DNA of 16,496 bases from Mobilicoccus sp032056465 (GCF_032056465.1 NZ_DAMBCL010000078.1); one strand, 5' to 3'. Counted from the stretch's first letter, positions 1 through 8,969 are shown. Translations and numbers: made by a program. The notes: generated by a model not told the origin, from the letters alone.

Positions 1-2073
1 TCCACCGCCGAAGCCCCCACCTCCGCCGCCGAAGCCGCCGCCACCGCCCCAGCCGCTGTCGTGGCCACCGCCGCCGAGTCCGCCGGCGAGGATCCCGCCG
101 AGGACGAGGGAGCCGAGGTCGATACCGCCACTGCGGCCCCGTCCGCGATAGCCGCCGCCCGAGGGGCCCCCTCCCCAGGAACCTCCGCCGCCACCGCCCC
201 AGCCGTTCTGGTCCTCGTCGGCGAGCCGGAGAGCCTCCTCACCCAGCTGCTGCGCCCGGGCGAGGAGCGAGAGCGCCCGCTCGGGGTCGCTCGCGGCGAG
301 ACCGGTGGCCTCGTTGTAGACCCGCAGGGCCTCGGAGATCCGCGTGCGGGCGTCGGTGCCGACCGCGCCGCGGTGCACGCGGATCGTCTCGTCGATGGAC
401 ATGAGTCGGGCGCGGGCGCGGTCGAACCGTTCCTCGAGGTCGGCCCTGGTGCGCCGGCCCGCCACCTCGGCGTCGCGGTAGCGCTGGAGGGCGTTGTCGA
501 GGTCGTTCTCCGCGGCGTCGAGCGCGGCGAGCGCGCCGAGGGGGTCGCCGCCGGAACGCGCCGCGCGGCCCTGCTCGATGGCCGTGGACGCGGCGGCGAG
601 CGCGTCGCGGGTGAACTGGTCGTCGGCGCCGAGGCGTTCCGCGTCGGCGACGTCGGAGCTGATCGAGGCGAGCCGACGGTCGAGCTCCTCGGCCGCGCGC
701 GGCAACTCGAGGTGGGCACGGTCCACCGCGTCGAGAAGGGAGGTGGCCTGCCCCAGCGCGTCCTCGGCCCCGCGGGCGGACACCACCGCGGCGGGCCGGT
801 CGTTGTCGGAGAGGTGCTCACGCCCCGAGGAGATGAGGCCCCGCGCCGCCTTGACGAGGGCGCCGGCGTGGTCGACGTTGGCGCGCACGGTACGCAGGGC
901 CTGCTCGGAGTACGTCGCCCGTAGAGCCTGGAGCTGCTGGGTGGCGGCCGGGATTCGTGAGGTCACCTCGCCGATGCGGGTCTCGAGGTCGCCGAGCATC
1001 TGCGGCACCTTGGACTGCAGATTGCGCATCTGCCGGAACTCCTCGGCGTGCTCCTCGAGGGCTTCGTCGGCCTCGGTCGCGAGGTCGATGATGCGCTGCC
1101 AGGCGCCCGGGCGCTGCGGCTCGGCGATCTCACCGTCGTCGATCTGGTGCTGGATGCGGAACGCCTCGACCGATCCGGCCTTGGCCTTCTCGAGCGCCTC
1201 CCGGAACCTCACGGTGGCCTGGGTGCCGAACTGGGCCTCGGCGAACGCGAGCTCCTCACCGGAGGAGCGGATCTCGTCATCGAGCGCGACGAGTGCCGCC
1301 GCCGACCGCTGGGCGAGCTCGGCAGGGCTCGCCGAGCCGGCCGGTCCCCCCGGGCCGCCGATGACCGGCCCGATCCTCCGATCCTGCGGGGTGCCCGCCT
1401 GCCCCTCCTGCCCCTGGTTCTCCTGCGCATGCTTGCGACGGCGTCGAGACCCCAACAGCGCCGCCCCACCGAGGGCGACCGCGAGCGCACCACCGCCGAC
1501 GGCGACGGTCGTGCCCACTCCGCCCCCGCCACCGCTGCCGCCCCCACCCTTGGCCGACCCGAGCCCATCGGCCGCGGCGATCACCGCGTCGGCCCACGAC
1601 CCCTGGCCGTTCGCGGCCCGGCTCAGGGCGGGTTCCACGTCCTCGCGGTTGACCCGGTCGAGATCACGCCGGGTGAGGCCGGAGGCCTCCGTCGTCCACG
1701 GACTGTAGAGACGATCCTCCGTGGCGATCGCATACAACACGTCGTTGCCGCCGAAGCCGGACTTCTCGAAGGCCTGCTTCGCCCAGGCGTCAGGGCTGAG
1801 CCCGTCGAAGGACTTGACGAACACGACGTGGAGATCGAGACCGTCCTCGCTCTTCAACTCGTCGATGCTCTGTTGCACCTTGCCGGTGTCGCCGCCCAGC
1901 ACCCCTGCGGTGTCGGCGATCGGTCCCCGCACCGCGGAGGGCGGCTCGGCCCAGGCACCCCCGGCGAACCCCCCGACTGCGAGCGCGACTCCCAGCGCCG
2001 CCACGGCGCTCGCCCGCGTGACCACACGCCGAGCCGTCGCAGATGGCGTCCTGACCCCTCGTTCGTTACCCAC
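1..2073 (-). CDS. TPM-domain (TLP18.3/Psb32-like) secreted/membrane protein with long coiled coil, 3' end outside window
   Basis: Reading from a GTG at 2073 gives 691 codons open to the window edge. GGAGG lies 8 nt upstream of this start, which is why it was chosen. Residues 1-42 form a Sec signal peptide (basic start, hydrophobic 21-38, AWA before E43). Residues ~45-170 match the TPM fold: an 'I-DTAGVL' opening, a 'DLHVVFV' strand, then 'NDVLYAIATEDR'. A Gly/Ser linker leads to a transmembrane helix at ~187-208 followed by RRRRK, so the TPM domain should be outside and the rest inside. Residues ~250-610 are Ala/Glu/Arg-rich helices, probably coiled coil. From ~620 on the protein is Gly/Trp-rich with GGFGGGGGFGGG repeats. 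TPM proteins act in membrane-protein repair or as acid phosphatases in plants, but the actinobacterial role is unknown. The family call is firm; the function is not. Confidence 0.85.
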   Translation of the reverse strand, partial: MGNERGVRTPSATARRVVTRASAVAALGVALAVGGFAGGAWAEPPSAVRGPIADTAGVLGGDTGKVQQSIDELKSEDGLDLHVVFVKSFDGLSPDAWAKQAFEKSGFGGNDVLYAIATEDRLYSPWTTEASGLTRRDLDRVNREDVEPALSRAANGQGSWADAVIAAADGLGSAKGGGGSGGGGGVGTTVAVGGGALAVALGGAALLGSRRRRKHAQENQGQEGQAGTPQDRRIGPVIGGPGGPAGSASPAELAQRSAAALVALDDEIRSSGEELAFAEAQFGTQATVRFREALEKAKAGSVEAFRIQHQIDDGEIAEPQRPGAWQRIIDLATEADEALEEHAEEFRQMRNLQSKVPQMLGDLETRIGEVTSRIPAATQQLQALRATYSEQALRTVRANVDHAGALVKAARGLISSGREHLSDNDRPAAVVSARGAEDALGQATSLLDAVDRAHLELPRAAEELDRRLASISSDVADAERLGADDQFTRDALAAASTAIEQGRAARSGGDPLGALAALDAAENDLDNALQRYRDAEVAGRRTRADLEERFDRARARLMSIDETIRVHRGAVGTDARTRISEALRVYNEATGLAASDPERALSLLARAQQLGEEALRLADEDQNGWGGGGGGSWGGGPSGGGYRGRGRSGGIDLGSLVLGGILAGGLGGGGHDSGWGGGGGFGGGGGGFGGG

Positions 2074-2420
2074 GTCACGATCCTCCCCGGCCCGGGCCGG
2101 GGACGCAACGCCGACGCCGAGGAGCGGGTGGGGCGGCCGGGACGCCTCGTCACCGGCCGCCGGCACGAAGCGGGAGGGTCACCGGTCGCACCGGCCCGTT
2201 GTCACCGCGGCCGCGGGCGGGCGATCTGCGCCGTCGGCGGCGGGGGCGTGAGCCGACGCGAGCGGGGGCTCCCGCGTCGTGTCAGCCGCCGCGTCGGGTC
2301 GGGTCTCGCGCGTCGGGCCCCCGCGTCGGGCCGGATCGGGTGCGGGCGACGGTCCGACGCGCCACACGCGACCGCGCCCGGCGGAACGCGGCCCAGTGCG
2401 GCCGGGAGGGGGCGCGGACC
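2074..2420. other. Non-coding gap with a GC-rich hairpin and short repeats
   Basis: No reading frame here has a plausible ribosome site or protein-like composition; the 62-codon frame at 2179-2367 is Pro/Ala/Arg-rich shadow sequence. The gap lies between the stop of the upstream membrane-protein gene (2421) and the GTG of the TPM gene, so it should hold the TPM promoter, but I see no clear -35/-10. A hairpin at 2254-2279 pairs CGACGC with GCGTCG and, inside, GAGC with GCTC around GGGG. GCGTCGGG occurs three times within about 45 bp just after it (~2290-2331). Confidence 0.5.
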
Positions 2421-4055
2421 TCAGGGGCGGGAGTCGCCGGATCGGGTGAGGAAGGCGAACAACAGGGGGACCGCGAGTGCGAGCGCCGATTCCGGGACGC
2501 CGACGACGGCGAGGAACACGACGGCGAGCGTGACGTCCGGGCCGCGAAGCAGGACCCGGACGAGTCCGACCGGGATCGCCCCCATCGGCGTCATCGCCAC
2601 CTCACCCGCAGCCAGTCCGGCGGAACCCTGCGGGGCGCTGCGCAGCACACCGGCGCATGTGCCGATGACGAGCGCTGCCGTCGTCGCCACCGACAGCCCG
2701 AGGAGGGCGCCGACGACCGCGAGCCATGTGCTCGCCACCAACGCCGGGGCCACGAGGTAGGCGGCCCGGACGAGGGGGTCGCGGGCCGGGAGCAGTCGGT
2801 GCAGCGCGCTCGAACGTGTCCACCACCGCAGCCCGCTCGCCGCGCCGCCGGCGAGGACGACGGCGAGGACCGCGGTGACGATCAGTGCGGCGGTCCGGCC
2901 GAACAGCGCACCGGTGACGACCGGCACCGGCACGGCGGCGACCGCCGCGAGCACCGGGGTGCGGGCCCGTCGCAGGCGCCGCAGATCGGCGGCGACGACG
3001 GGTCGGAGCCCGTGGCCTCGCAGGCGCCGGGAACCGAAGCGTCCGCGCCTGGCGAGGGTGCGCACGGCTCCGAGCTCCGCGATCGCCCCGCCCTCGAGCA
3101 TGAGCAGGCTGGAGGTGAGCGCCTGGGAGGCGTCCCCGCCGCGCTGCAGTTCCGTCATCGACAGTCGTCGCGCCCGGGCGGGGACTCCGAGCCACCCGAC
3201 GACGCTGAGCAGGGCCGCGCCGGCGGCGACGCCGAGGAGGGTCCCCGCGACCGTGTCGCCGTGCCTGCCGGTACCCGGACCCGCCACGCCGGGCAGGGCG
3301 TCGAGGAGGACCGCGGACCACGGCCCGAGGACGGCGACGAGCGCCGCGACCCCGAGGGTGATCAGAGAGCCCGCACCGACCGACCACCACCGCGCACGCC
3401 GCACGGACCTGCCCCCGTCGACTCGGGGGGTCTGGGCGAGCGCGGCGAGGACGACGATCGCGGCCCCGAGCGTGAGTCCCGCGAGGGTGCCGGCGAGCAG
3501 GAGGAACGGGGCGGGCCGCCCCGAGCCGAGGGCGGCCATCGACAGGGCACCGGCGAGGCCGCCGACGAAGGCGCTCACGCCGGTGACCGCCGCGAGGGGA
3601 CCCCGGACGGCGAGCGCCCGATCGCCGGGGGCGGCGCCGAACCACGACCGTCGCGCCCCGGAGAGGCCCATCGGGCCGACCGCGCGGGCGGCGAGCGCGA
3701 GCCCGCCGCCGGCCGCGAGGGCGACGGCCGACGCGACGACGACCGCCGCGGCACCCTGCGGCGTCTGCGCACAGCCCGGCCCGTGGCACCCCACGGCGAA
3801 CACCTTCGCGACGAGCGAGCCGCTCATCGCGAGCACGATGACGACGCCGATGACGATGCTGTAGATCGTGCCGAAGCGGGAGTCGCCCCTCGCCCGTGCG
3901 TGGCTGCCCCGGGCCTCGGCGAGGGCATCGAGGGCGTCGAGGGTCCACGCCCGGCGTTCCCGCAGGTCGGGGAGCTCAGTCAGGTCGTCGGACGGCGTGG
4001 TGGGCGACGCGGGCGAGGGGGAGGGCGGTGGCGCGGCGCCGTCGGCGGGGCTCAC
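2421..4055 (-). CDS. Polytopic membrane protein, DUF6297-like, probable partner of the adjacent ABC ATPase
   Basis: A 544-aa protein starting at a GTG whose last bases overlap the TGA of the upstream ATPase gene (GTGA, 4052-4055), so translation is probably coupled. Residues 1-60 are cytoplasmic (Pro/Ser-rich, then a charged helix). Hydrophobic stretches follow at roughly 63-88, 101-124, 151-173, 183-208, 226-248, 267-288, 368-408, 432-455, 457-472 and 508-538, giving ten to twelve helices. A basic cytoplasmic loop spans ~292-365. This pattern and the ABC ATPase neighbour fit the actinobacterial DUF6297 family, whose members sit beside ATPases like this one; I infer a permease role. No binding protein is nearby, so an exporter is more likely than an importer. 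The substrate is unknown, and the family assignment is from memory of the pattern. Confidence 0.72.
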   Translation of the reverse strand: MSPADGAAPPPSPSPASPTTPSDDLTELPDLRERRAWTLDALDALAEARGSHARARGDSRFGTIYSIVIGVVIVLAMSGSLVAKVFAVGCHGPGCAQTPQGAAAVVVASAVALAAGGGLALAARAVGPMGLSGARRSWFGAAPGDRALAVRGPLAAVTGVSAFVGGLAGALSMAALGSGRPAPFLLLAGTLAGLTLGAAIVVLAALAQTPRVDGGRSVRRARWWSVGAGSLITLGVAALVAVLGPWSAVLLDALPGVAGPGTGRHGDTVAGTLLGVAAGAALLSVVGWLGVPARARRLSMTELQRGGDASQALTSSLLMLEGGAIAELGAVRTLARRGRFGSRRLRGHGLRPVVAADLRRLRRARTPVLAAVAAVPVPVVTGALFGRTAALIVTAVLAVVLAGGAASGLRWWTRSSALHRLLPARDPLVRAAYLVAPALVASTWLAVVGALLGLSVATTAALVIGTCAGVLRSAPQGSAGLAAGEVAMTPMGAIPVGLVRVLLRGPDVTLAVVFLAVVGVPESALALAVPLLFAFLTRSGDSRP

Positions 4056-4804
4056 GATCCTGCGCCCGAGCGGCCCGGAACGCCCTCGCCGGCCGCCGCG
4101 TCCGGTCGGCCCAGACGGTCGCCACCGGCCGCACCACCCGCGGCGTCATCGCGGGGTGCGTTCTCGTCGGGCGCCTCGATCGGCACGATGCGTCCGCCGC
4201 ATGCCTGCACGAGCGTCGCGTCGTGACTCGCCATGACGACGGTGGCGCCGCGGGCGGCGGCCTCGGCGAGGTAGCCGGCGAGCCACGCGCGACCGGCCTC
4301 GTCGAGGCGTTGCTCGGGTTCGTCGAGGACCACGAGGTCGAACGGACGCACGAGCGTGGTCGCGAGGCCGAGGCGGCGGCGTTGCCCGGAGCTGAGGGTG
4401 CCGGGAACCTGGTCGCCGACGTGGTCGAGGCGGAGCGCGGTGAGGGCGTCGTCGACGATCGTGTCGTTCGTGTCGTCGCCGTGCGCGCGGGCGAGGAGGT
4501 CGAGGTGCTCCCAGGCGGTGAGGTCGGGGAACCAGGCGAGGTCGTCCAGCACGGTCGCGACCCGGCGGCGGACCGCGGGATCGCGTTCGTCGTAGGGCCT
4601 CCCGTCGAGGAGGACCTCGCCGTCGTCGGGGGTCTCGGTACCGACGAGGCACCGCAGGAGAGTCGTCTTGCCCGCGCCGTTCCCCCCGACGAGGGCGACG
4701 ATCTCGCCGGCCCGCGCCTCCAGTTCCACGTCGTGGAGGATGCGCCGGCCGGCGTAGGACTTGCTGAGGCCGCGGACCACGAGCCGCACCGGGGAGGAAC
4801 TCAC
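4052..4804 (-). CDS. ABC transporter ATP-binding protein
   Basis: A 250-aa nucleotide-binding subunit expected to energise the membrane protein it overlaps. Visible motifs: Walker A GGNGAGKT (40-47), signature LSSGQ (137-141), Walker B LVVLDEPE (157-164) and H-loop histidine 194 (MASHD). Its compact size resembles CcmA-type exporter ATPases. The Q-loop is odd: where a Gln is expected after the conserved strand, the protein reads ATVLDDLAW (83-91), with Asp in its place. The tail after ~212 is Gly/Ala/Asp-rich and looks disordered. The GTG start at 4804 has no clear Shine-Dalgarno sequence; it is the earliest start after a hairpin that separates this gene from the one upstream. The ABC class is certain, the substrate unknown. 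Confidence 0.9.
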   Translation of the reverse strand: MSSSPVRLVVRGLSKSYAGRRILHDVELEARAGEIVALVGGNGAGKTTLLRCLVGTETPDDGEVLLDGRPYDERDPAVRRRVATVLDDLAWFPDLTAWEHLDLLARAHGDDTNDTIVDDALTALRLDHVGDQVPGTLSSGQRRRLGLATTLVRPFDLVVLDEPEQRLDEAGRAWLAGYLAEAAARGATVVMASHDATLVQACGGRIVPIEAPDENAPRDDAAGGAAGGDRLGRPDAAAGEGVPGRSGAGS

Positions 4805-4839
4805 CCGGTCACGGTACGCGCCGCGTCGGTGCCGTCGCC

Positions 4840-4863
4840 GCCGTCGCCTCAGGCGGCGACGGC
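4840..4863 (-). terminator. Perfect 9-bp stem-loop between the HsmA-like gene and the ABC genes
   Basis: GCCGTCGCC at 4840-4848 pairs exactly with GGCGACGGC at 4855-4863 around a 6-nt loop. It lies 23 bp after the stop of the HsmA-like gene in the transcribed direction and ~35 bp before the ATPase start. No T-run follows, so it may be a weak or Rho-assisted terminator, or an attenuator. The left arm is tandemly duplicated (GCCGTCGCC also at 4831-4839), allowing an alternative pairing. Confidence 0.45.
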
Positions 4864-4886
4864 GAGCACTCGATCGGGCTCGAGGC

Positions 4887-5282
4887 TCAGGAGGCCATCG
4901 AGCCGATCATCCCGGTGAAGTACGGGATGAGCCAGAACGCCCACACCCCGACGGAGAACTTGTGGAACGCGTCGCGCTCGTTCTCCCGGTCACGCACGAG
5001 GACGACGACGGCCCAGACGAGGTGGACGGCCATGATGAGCAGCGCGGCGGCCCCGGTGACCGCCATGATCTGGTTGAGCATGCCCGCCGTGCCGGTGGTG
5101 TCGAGCCCGCCCGCCGCGGCGATGCGGCTCATGATCGTCGTGCCCGCGACGTCGAAGGTGAGGCCGAGGGCGAAGAACACCGCGTGCAGCCAGGTGAGGG
5201 TGCCGTGGCGGCGCTCGGCCCACACCCCGACCGTGTAGAAGACGAGCGCGAGGGTGATGAGGACGATGGCTGATGACAACAT
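4887..5282 (-). CDS. Small four-helix membrane protein, HsmA/TIGR03987-like
   Basis: A 131-aa membrane protein. Hydrophobic segments lie at about 3-21, 30-50, 68-95 and 108-127. The first two carry the run VGVWAERR then LTWLHAVFFALGLTFDVAGT, and the third reads MAVTGAAALLIMAVHL; this pattern resembles the HsmA family (TIGR03987), which has no firm biochemical role. The frame is open far upstream, but that extension lies antisense to the divergent GNAT gene. The ATG at 5282 was chosen because it begins the membrane part and has GAGG 8 nt upstream (a second GGAGG is only 1 nt away). It is divergent from the GNAT gene across a 117-bp gap that must hold both promoters; no convincing -35/-10 was seen. 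Confidence 0.78.
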   Translation of the reverse strand: MLSSAIVLITLALVFYTVGVWAERRHGTLTWLHAVFFALGLTFDVAGTTIMSRIAAAGGLDTTGTAGMLNQIMAVTGAAALLIMAVHLVWAVVVLVRDRENERDAFHKFSVGVWAFWLIPYFTGMIGSMAS

Positions 5283-5399
5283 GCCTCCAGCCTCGTGCGG
5301 GGACCTCCCCCGCCACATCGCCCGCCGGATGGGTCCGGCCTCCATCGAACGATTGATCCCACCTGTCGGTACCCGCACCGAGGCTCCCGGGCGCCCGGC

Positions 5400-6380
5400 A
5401 TGCTGGACCGCATGGACCCCAGGGACGACGAGGCGCGCGGCGTCGGTACCGGCGTCGGCGAGGTGCCCCGGGGTGGCCCGCCCGAGATCGAGGTGCGGGA
5501 ACTCGCCGGGCGGGAGGCCGCGGAGGCCGTGACCCACCTCCTCGCGGCGGTCTGGGGAACGCCCTACGAATCGGCGCCGATCCCCGGTGACGTCGTCGCC
5601 TCGGTCGCCACCTGGGGCGGATGCCTGCTCGGCGCGTACGTCGACGGCGAGCTCGTCGGCGCGACCGTGGGGATCGCCGCGGCGCCGAACTCCGCGACGC
5701 TCGCCTCGCTCATCGCCGGGGTCCTGCCGCACGCCAAGGGTCTCGGCGTCGGCCGCGCGCTCAAGACGGCACAACGCGAGTGGGCGGCCGCGCGAGGCGT
5801 CACCGCGATCGAGTGGACCTACGACCCCCTCGTCCGGCGCAACGCCCATTTCAACCTCGTGCGGCTCGGTGCCGACATCACGAGCTACCACGTCGAGCAC
5901 TACCCGCCGATCCCCGACGGCATCAACGACGGCGATCCCACCGACCGCCTCCTCGCCCGATGGGACGTGCGCGACGCCGCGCCCCGCACCCCCGCGGAGG
6001 CGGACGACCTCCTCGCCGGCGGGGCGACGCTCGTGCTCGAGGAGGGTGACGACGGAGGACCGCTGCGCCACGGCGCTCCCGGGCAGGGATTGTGGCTGGT
6101 GGGCACGCCGAGAGACGTCGAGTCCCTCCGCTCCGCCGACCGTGCCGCCTCCCTCGACTGGCGGTTCGCGATGCGGGAGGTCTTCCTCGACGCGTGCGCG
6201 CAGGGGCGTCGCGTCGTCGGCTTCACGCGCTCCGGGGCCTACGTGCTCGCCCTCGCCGCACCGGACGTCCGGGACGTCGCCGCCCCTGCTGCCCACGCCC
6301 CCGAATCCGTCGGGACCGCCCAGGTCCCCACCACCCCCGACGCCGCCCCGCACGCCACCGGACAGGAAGGACCCCGCTGA
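5400..6380 (+). CDS. GNAT acyltransferase, COG3375 type, paired with the OSBS/NSAR gene
   Basis: A 326-aa protein. The GNAT fold spans ~28-165 with an acetyl-CoA loop KGLGVGRAL (113-121) and the segment WTYDPLVRRNAHFNLVRLGA (139-158), which I recognise as a COG3375 hallmark. The last ~160 residues form a second domain without a motif I can name. In Geobacillus a GNAT protein next to an N-succinylamino acid racemase transfers succinate from succinyl-CoA to D-amino acids; here the gene ends 1 bp before an enzyme of that racemase family, so the same reaction is a reasonable inference. The start is uncertain: ATG at 5400 or 5412, neither with a strong ribosome site, and the first ~28 residues look non-conserved. 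It is the first gene of a two-gene plus-strand unit. Confidence 0.82.
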   Translation: MLDRMDPRDDEARGVGTGVGEVPRGGPPEIEVRELAGREAAEAVTHLLAAVWGTPYESAPIPGDVVASVATWGGCLLGAYVDGELVGATVGIAAAPNSATLASLIAGVLPHAKGLGVGRALKTAQREWAAARGVTAIEWTYDPLVRRNAHFNLVRLGADITSYHVEHYPPIPDGINDGDPTDRLLARWDVRDAAPRTPAEADDLLAGGATLVLEEGDDGGPLRHGAPGQGLWLVGTPRDVESLRSADRAASLDWRFAMREVFLDACAQGRRVVGFTRSGAYVLALAAPDVRDVAAPAAHAPESVGTAQVPTTPDAAPHATGQEGPR

Positions 6381-6381
6381 G

Positions 6382-7503
6382 ATGCGCCCGTTCGAGGTCG
6401 AACTCCGCCGCGCCGCCCTACCGCTCGTCCGTCCGTTCCGAACCTCGCGCGGGGCGGAGACCGACAAGCACGTCCTCCTGCTGCAGTGGCGGACCGAGGG
6501 CCCGCACGGCCCGGTGAGCGGCTGGGCCGAATGCGGCGCCGACCCTGAACCGACGTACTACCCCGAGTACATCGACACGGTGACCCGGGCACTCGTCGAC
6601 GTCCTCGTCCCGATGGCGAGGGAGGTCGCCGCCGCGGACGGCCCGTTCCTGCCCCGGCTGCGCACGGCCCTCGACGACGTCCCCGGCATGCCGCTCGCCA
6701 AGGCCGCGCTAGAGAGCGCCGCCCTCGACGCCGAACTCCGCGCCGCCGGCATGCCCCTGTCGACCTATCTCGGCGGACACCGCGACCGGATCCCCGTCGG
6801 CGTCTCCGTCGGCATCGCCGATTCGATCGACGACCTCCTCGACTGGGTCGGCGGGTACCTCGAGGACGGCTACCACCGCGTCAAACTCAAGGTGAGACCC
6901 GGGTGGGACGTCGAGCCCGTCCGCGCGGTGCGCGAGGCGTTCGGCGACGCCCTGCCCCTGCAGGTCGACGCCAACCAGGCCTACCGGACGAGCGACATCC
7001 CCCACCTGCTCACGTTCGAGAGGTTCGGCCTGCTGCTCATCGAGCAGCCGTTCCCCGCGGACGACCTGCTCGCCCACGCCCGGCTGGCCGCCGACCTGCG
7101 CACCCCCGTCTGCCTCGACGAATCGATCACCTCACTCGGGTCGGCGGCGGCGGCCATCGCCCTTCGCGCCACCGACGCGATCAACATCAAGCCCGCTCGG
7201 GTCGGCGGCTACCTCACCGCCCGGTCGATCCACGACCTCGCCGCCGCCCACGGCATCCCCTGCTTCTGCGGCGGGATGCTCGAGACCGGCGTCGGGCGGG
7301 CGATGAACCTCGCGCTCGCGGGACTTCCGAACTTCACGCTCCCCGGCGACATCTCGGCGACGTCGCGCTACTTCGCGCAGGACATCACCCAGTCCTTCGA
7401 GCTCGTCGACTCCTGCCTCGTGCCTCCGACCGGCCCCGGGAGCGGCGCGGACGTCGACCTCGACGCGGTGGAGGAGGTCACCTCCGCCCGGATCACGTGC
7501 TGA
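6382..7503 (+). CDS. menC: o-Succinylbenzoate synthase / N-succinylamino acid racemase (enolase superfamily)
   Basis: A 373-aa protein, the usual length for the MenC type-2/NSAR family. All catalytic and metal-binding positions are present: K168-x-K170 (general acid/base), metal ligands D196 (QVDANQ), E221 (LIEQPF) and D246 (CLDES), and K270 (INIKPARVGG). The 20s loop PFRTSRG and the end-of-barrel GGMLETGVGR fit the family. Members make o-succinylbenzoate for menaquinone, racemise N-succinylamino acids, or do both, and the residues do not separate these. The GNAT gene one base upstream favours the racemase role or dual function; no other men gene is nearby. GGAAGG at 6365-6370, inside the upstream gene, is the ribosome site, so the two genes are co-transcribed. 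The symbol marks the family; the racemase reading would not be menC in the strict sense. Confidence 0.9.
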   Translation: MRPFEVELRRAALPLVRPFRTSRGAETDKHVLLLQWRTEGPHGPVSGWAECGADPEPTYYPEYIDTVTRALVDVLVPMAREVAAADGPFLPRLRTALDDVPGMPLAKAALESAALDAELRAAGMPLSTYLGGHRDRIPVGVSVGIADSIDDLLDWVGGYLEDGYHRVKLKVRPGWDVEPVRAVREAFGDALPLQVDANQAYRTSDIPHLLTFERFGLLLIEQPFPADDLLAHARLAADLRTPVCLDESITSLGSAAAAIALRATDAINIKPARVGGYLTARSIHDLAAAHGIPCFCGGMLETGVGRAMNLALAGLPNFTLPGDISATSRYFAQDITQSFELVDSCLVPPTGPGSGADVDLDAVEEVTSARITC

Positions 7504-7508
7504 CTGCT

Positions 7509-7530
7509 CACCGACCGTCCACCGACCGTC
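7509..7530. repeat. Two 11-bp tandem repeats after the OSBS/NSAR gene
   Basis: CACCGACCGTC occurs twice head to tail (7509-7519, 7520-7530), followed by a decayed third unit (CGCCGACCCCC) and further ACCGTCCGCCG copies to ~7557. The run lies between the racemase stop and the citrate synthase leader. No function is evident; it is not a hairpin. Confidence 0.6.
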
Positions 7531-7590
7531 CGCCGACCCCCGCGCACCGTCCGCCGTCGTGGCCCACCGCACGCCGGGAGGCCCCGCCCC

Positions 7591-7610
7591 GATGGGACCG
7601 AAGTCCCACC
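7591..7610 (+). promoter_or_regulatory. DosR/DevR-like palindromic operator upstream of citrate synthase
   Basis: The site contains GGGAC-CGAA-GTCCC, extending to a 6-bp perfect inverted repeat (TGGGAC/GTCCCA, 7593-7598 and 7603-7608). Both half-sites match the core of the mycobacterial DosR (DevR) box, GGGAC-TWWA-GTCCC; only the four central bases differ at some positions. The centre lies 53 bp before the citrate synthase ATG. A weak -10-like TAGAGT follows at 7618-7623, which would place the box over the -35 region. It could instead act as an RNA hairpin with a CGAA loop. The match is seen; regulation is inferred. Confidence 0.55.
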
Positions 7611-7653
7611 GCGGACTTAGAGTGACAGCGACACCACGACATCAGGAGGCAAC

Positions 7654-8940
<1,287 letters not shown>

Positions 8941-8969
8941 GCACGCGGACTCCCGCATTTCCGACAGAG

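Noticed and set aside
1048..2760. A 570-codon plus-strand frame, with further plus frames at 61-924 and 494-1708
   Set aside because: Antisense to the TPM gene, which has a signal peptide, a domain and a strong ribosome site. No family features in these frames.
2199..4226. A 675-codon plus-strand open frame
   Set aside because: Its product is almost only Arg, Gly, Glu, Asp and Pro with no domain. It lies antisense to the membrane-protein gene, whose product has convincing helices and coupled start; long antisense frames are expected at this GC content.
5343..5381. TTGATC at 5353-5358 as a -35 box for the GNAT operon, and ATCGAACGAT as an operator
   Set aside because: No -10-like hexamer lies at the right distance (CACCGA), and a 4-bp half-site palindrome is expected by chance.
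4887..6467. HsmA-like gene as a 526-aa protein starting at 6467
   Set aside because: The first ~395 residues are antisense to the GNAT and racemase genes and have shadow composition; all membrane-protein features begin at the ATG at 5282.
7509..7557. ACCGTCC-type repeats as a CRISPR-like array
   Set aside because: Units are 11 bp, adjacent without spacers and decay after two copies; simple tandem repeat.
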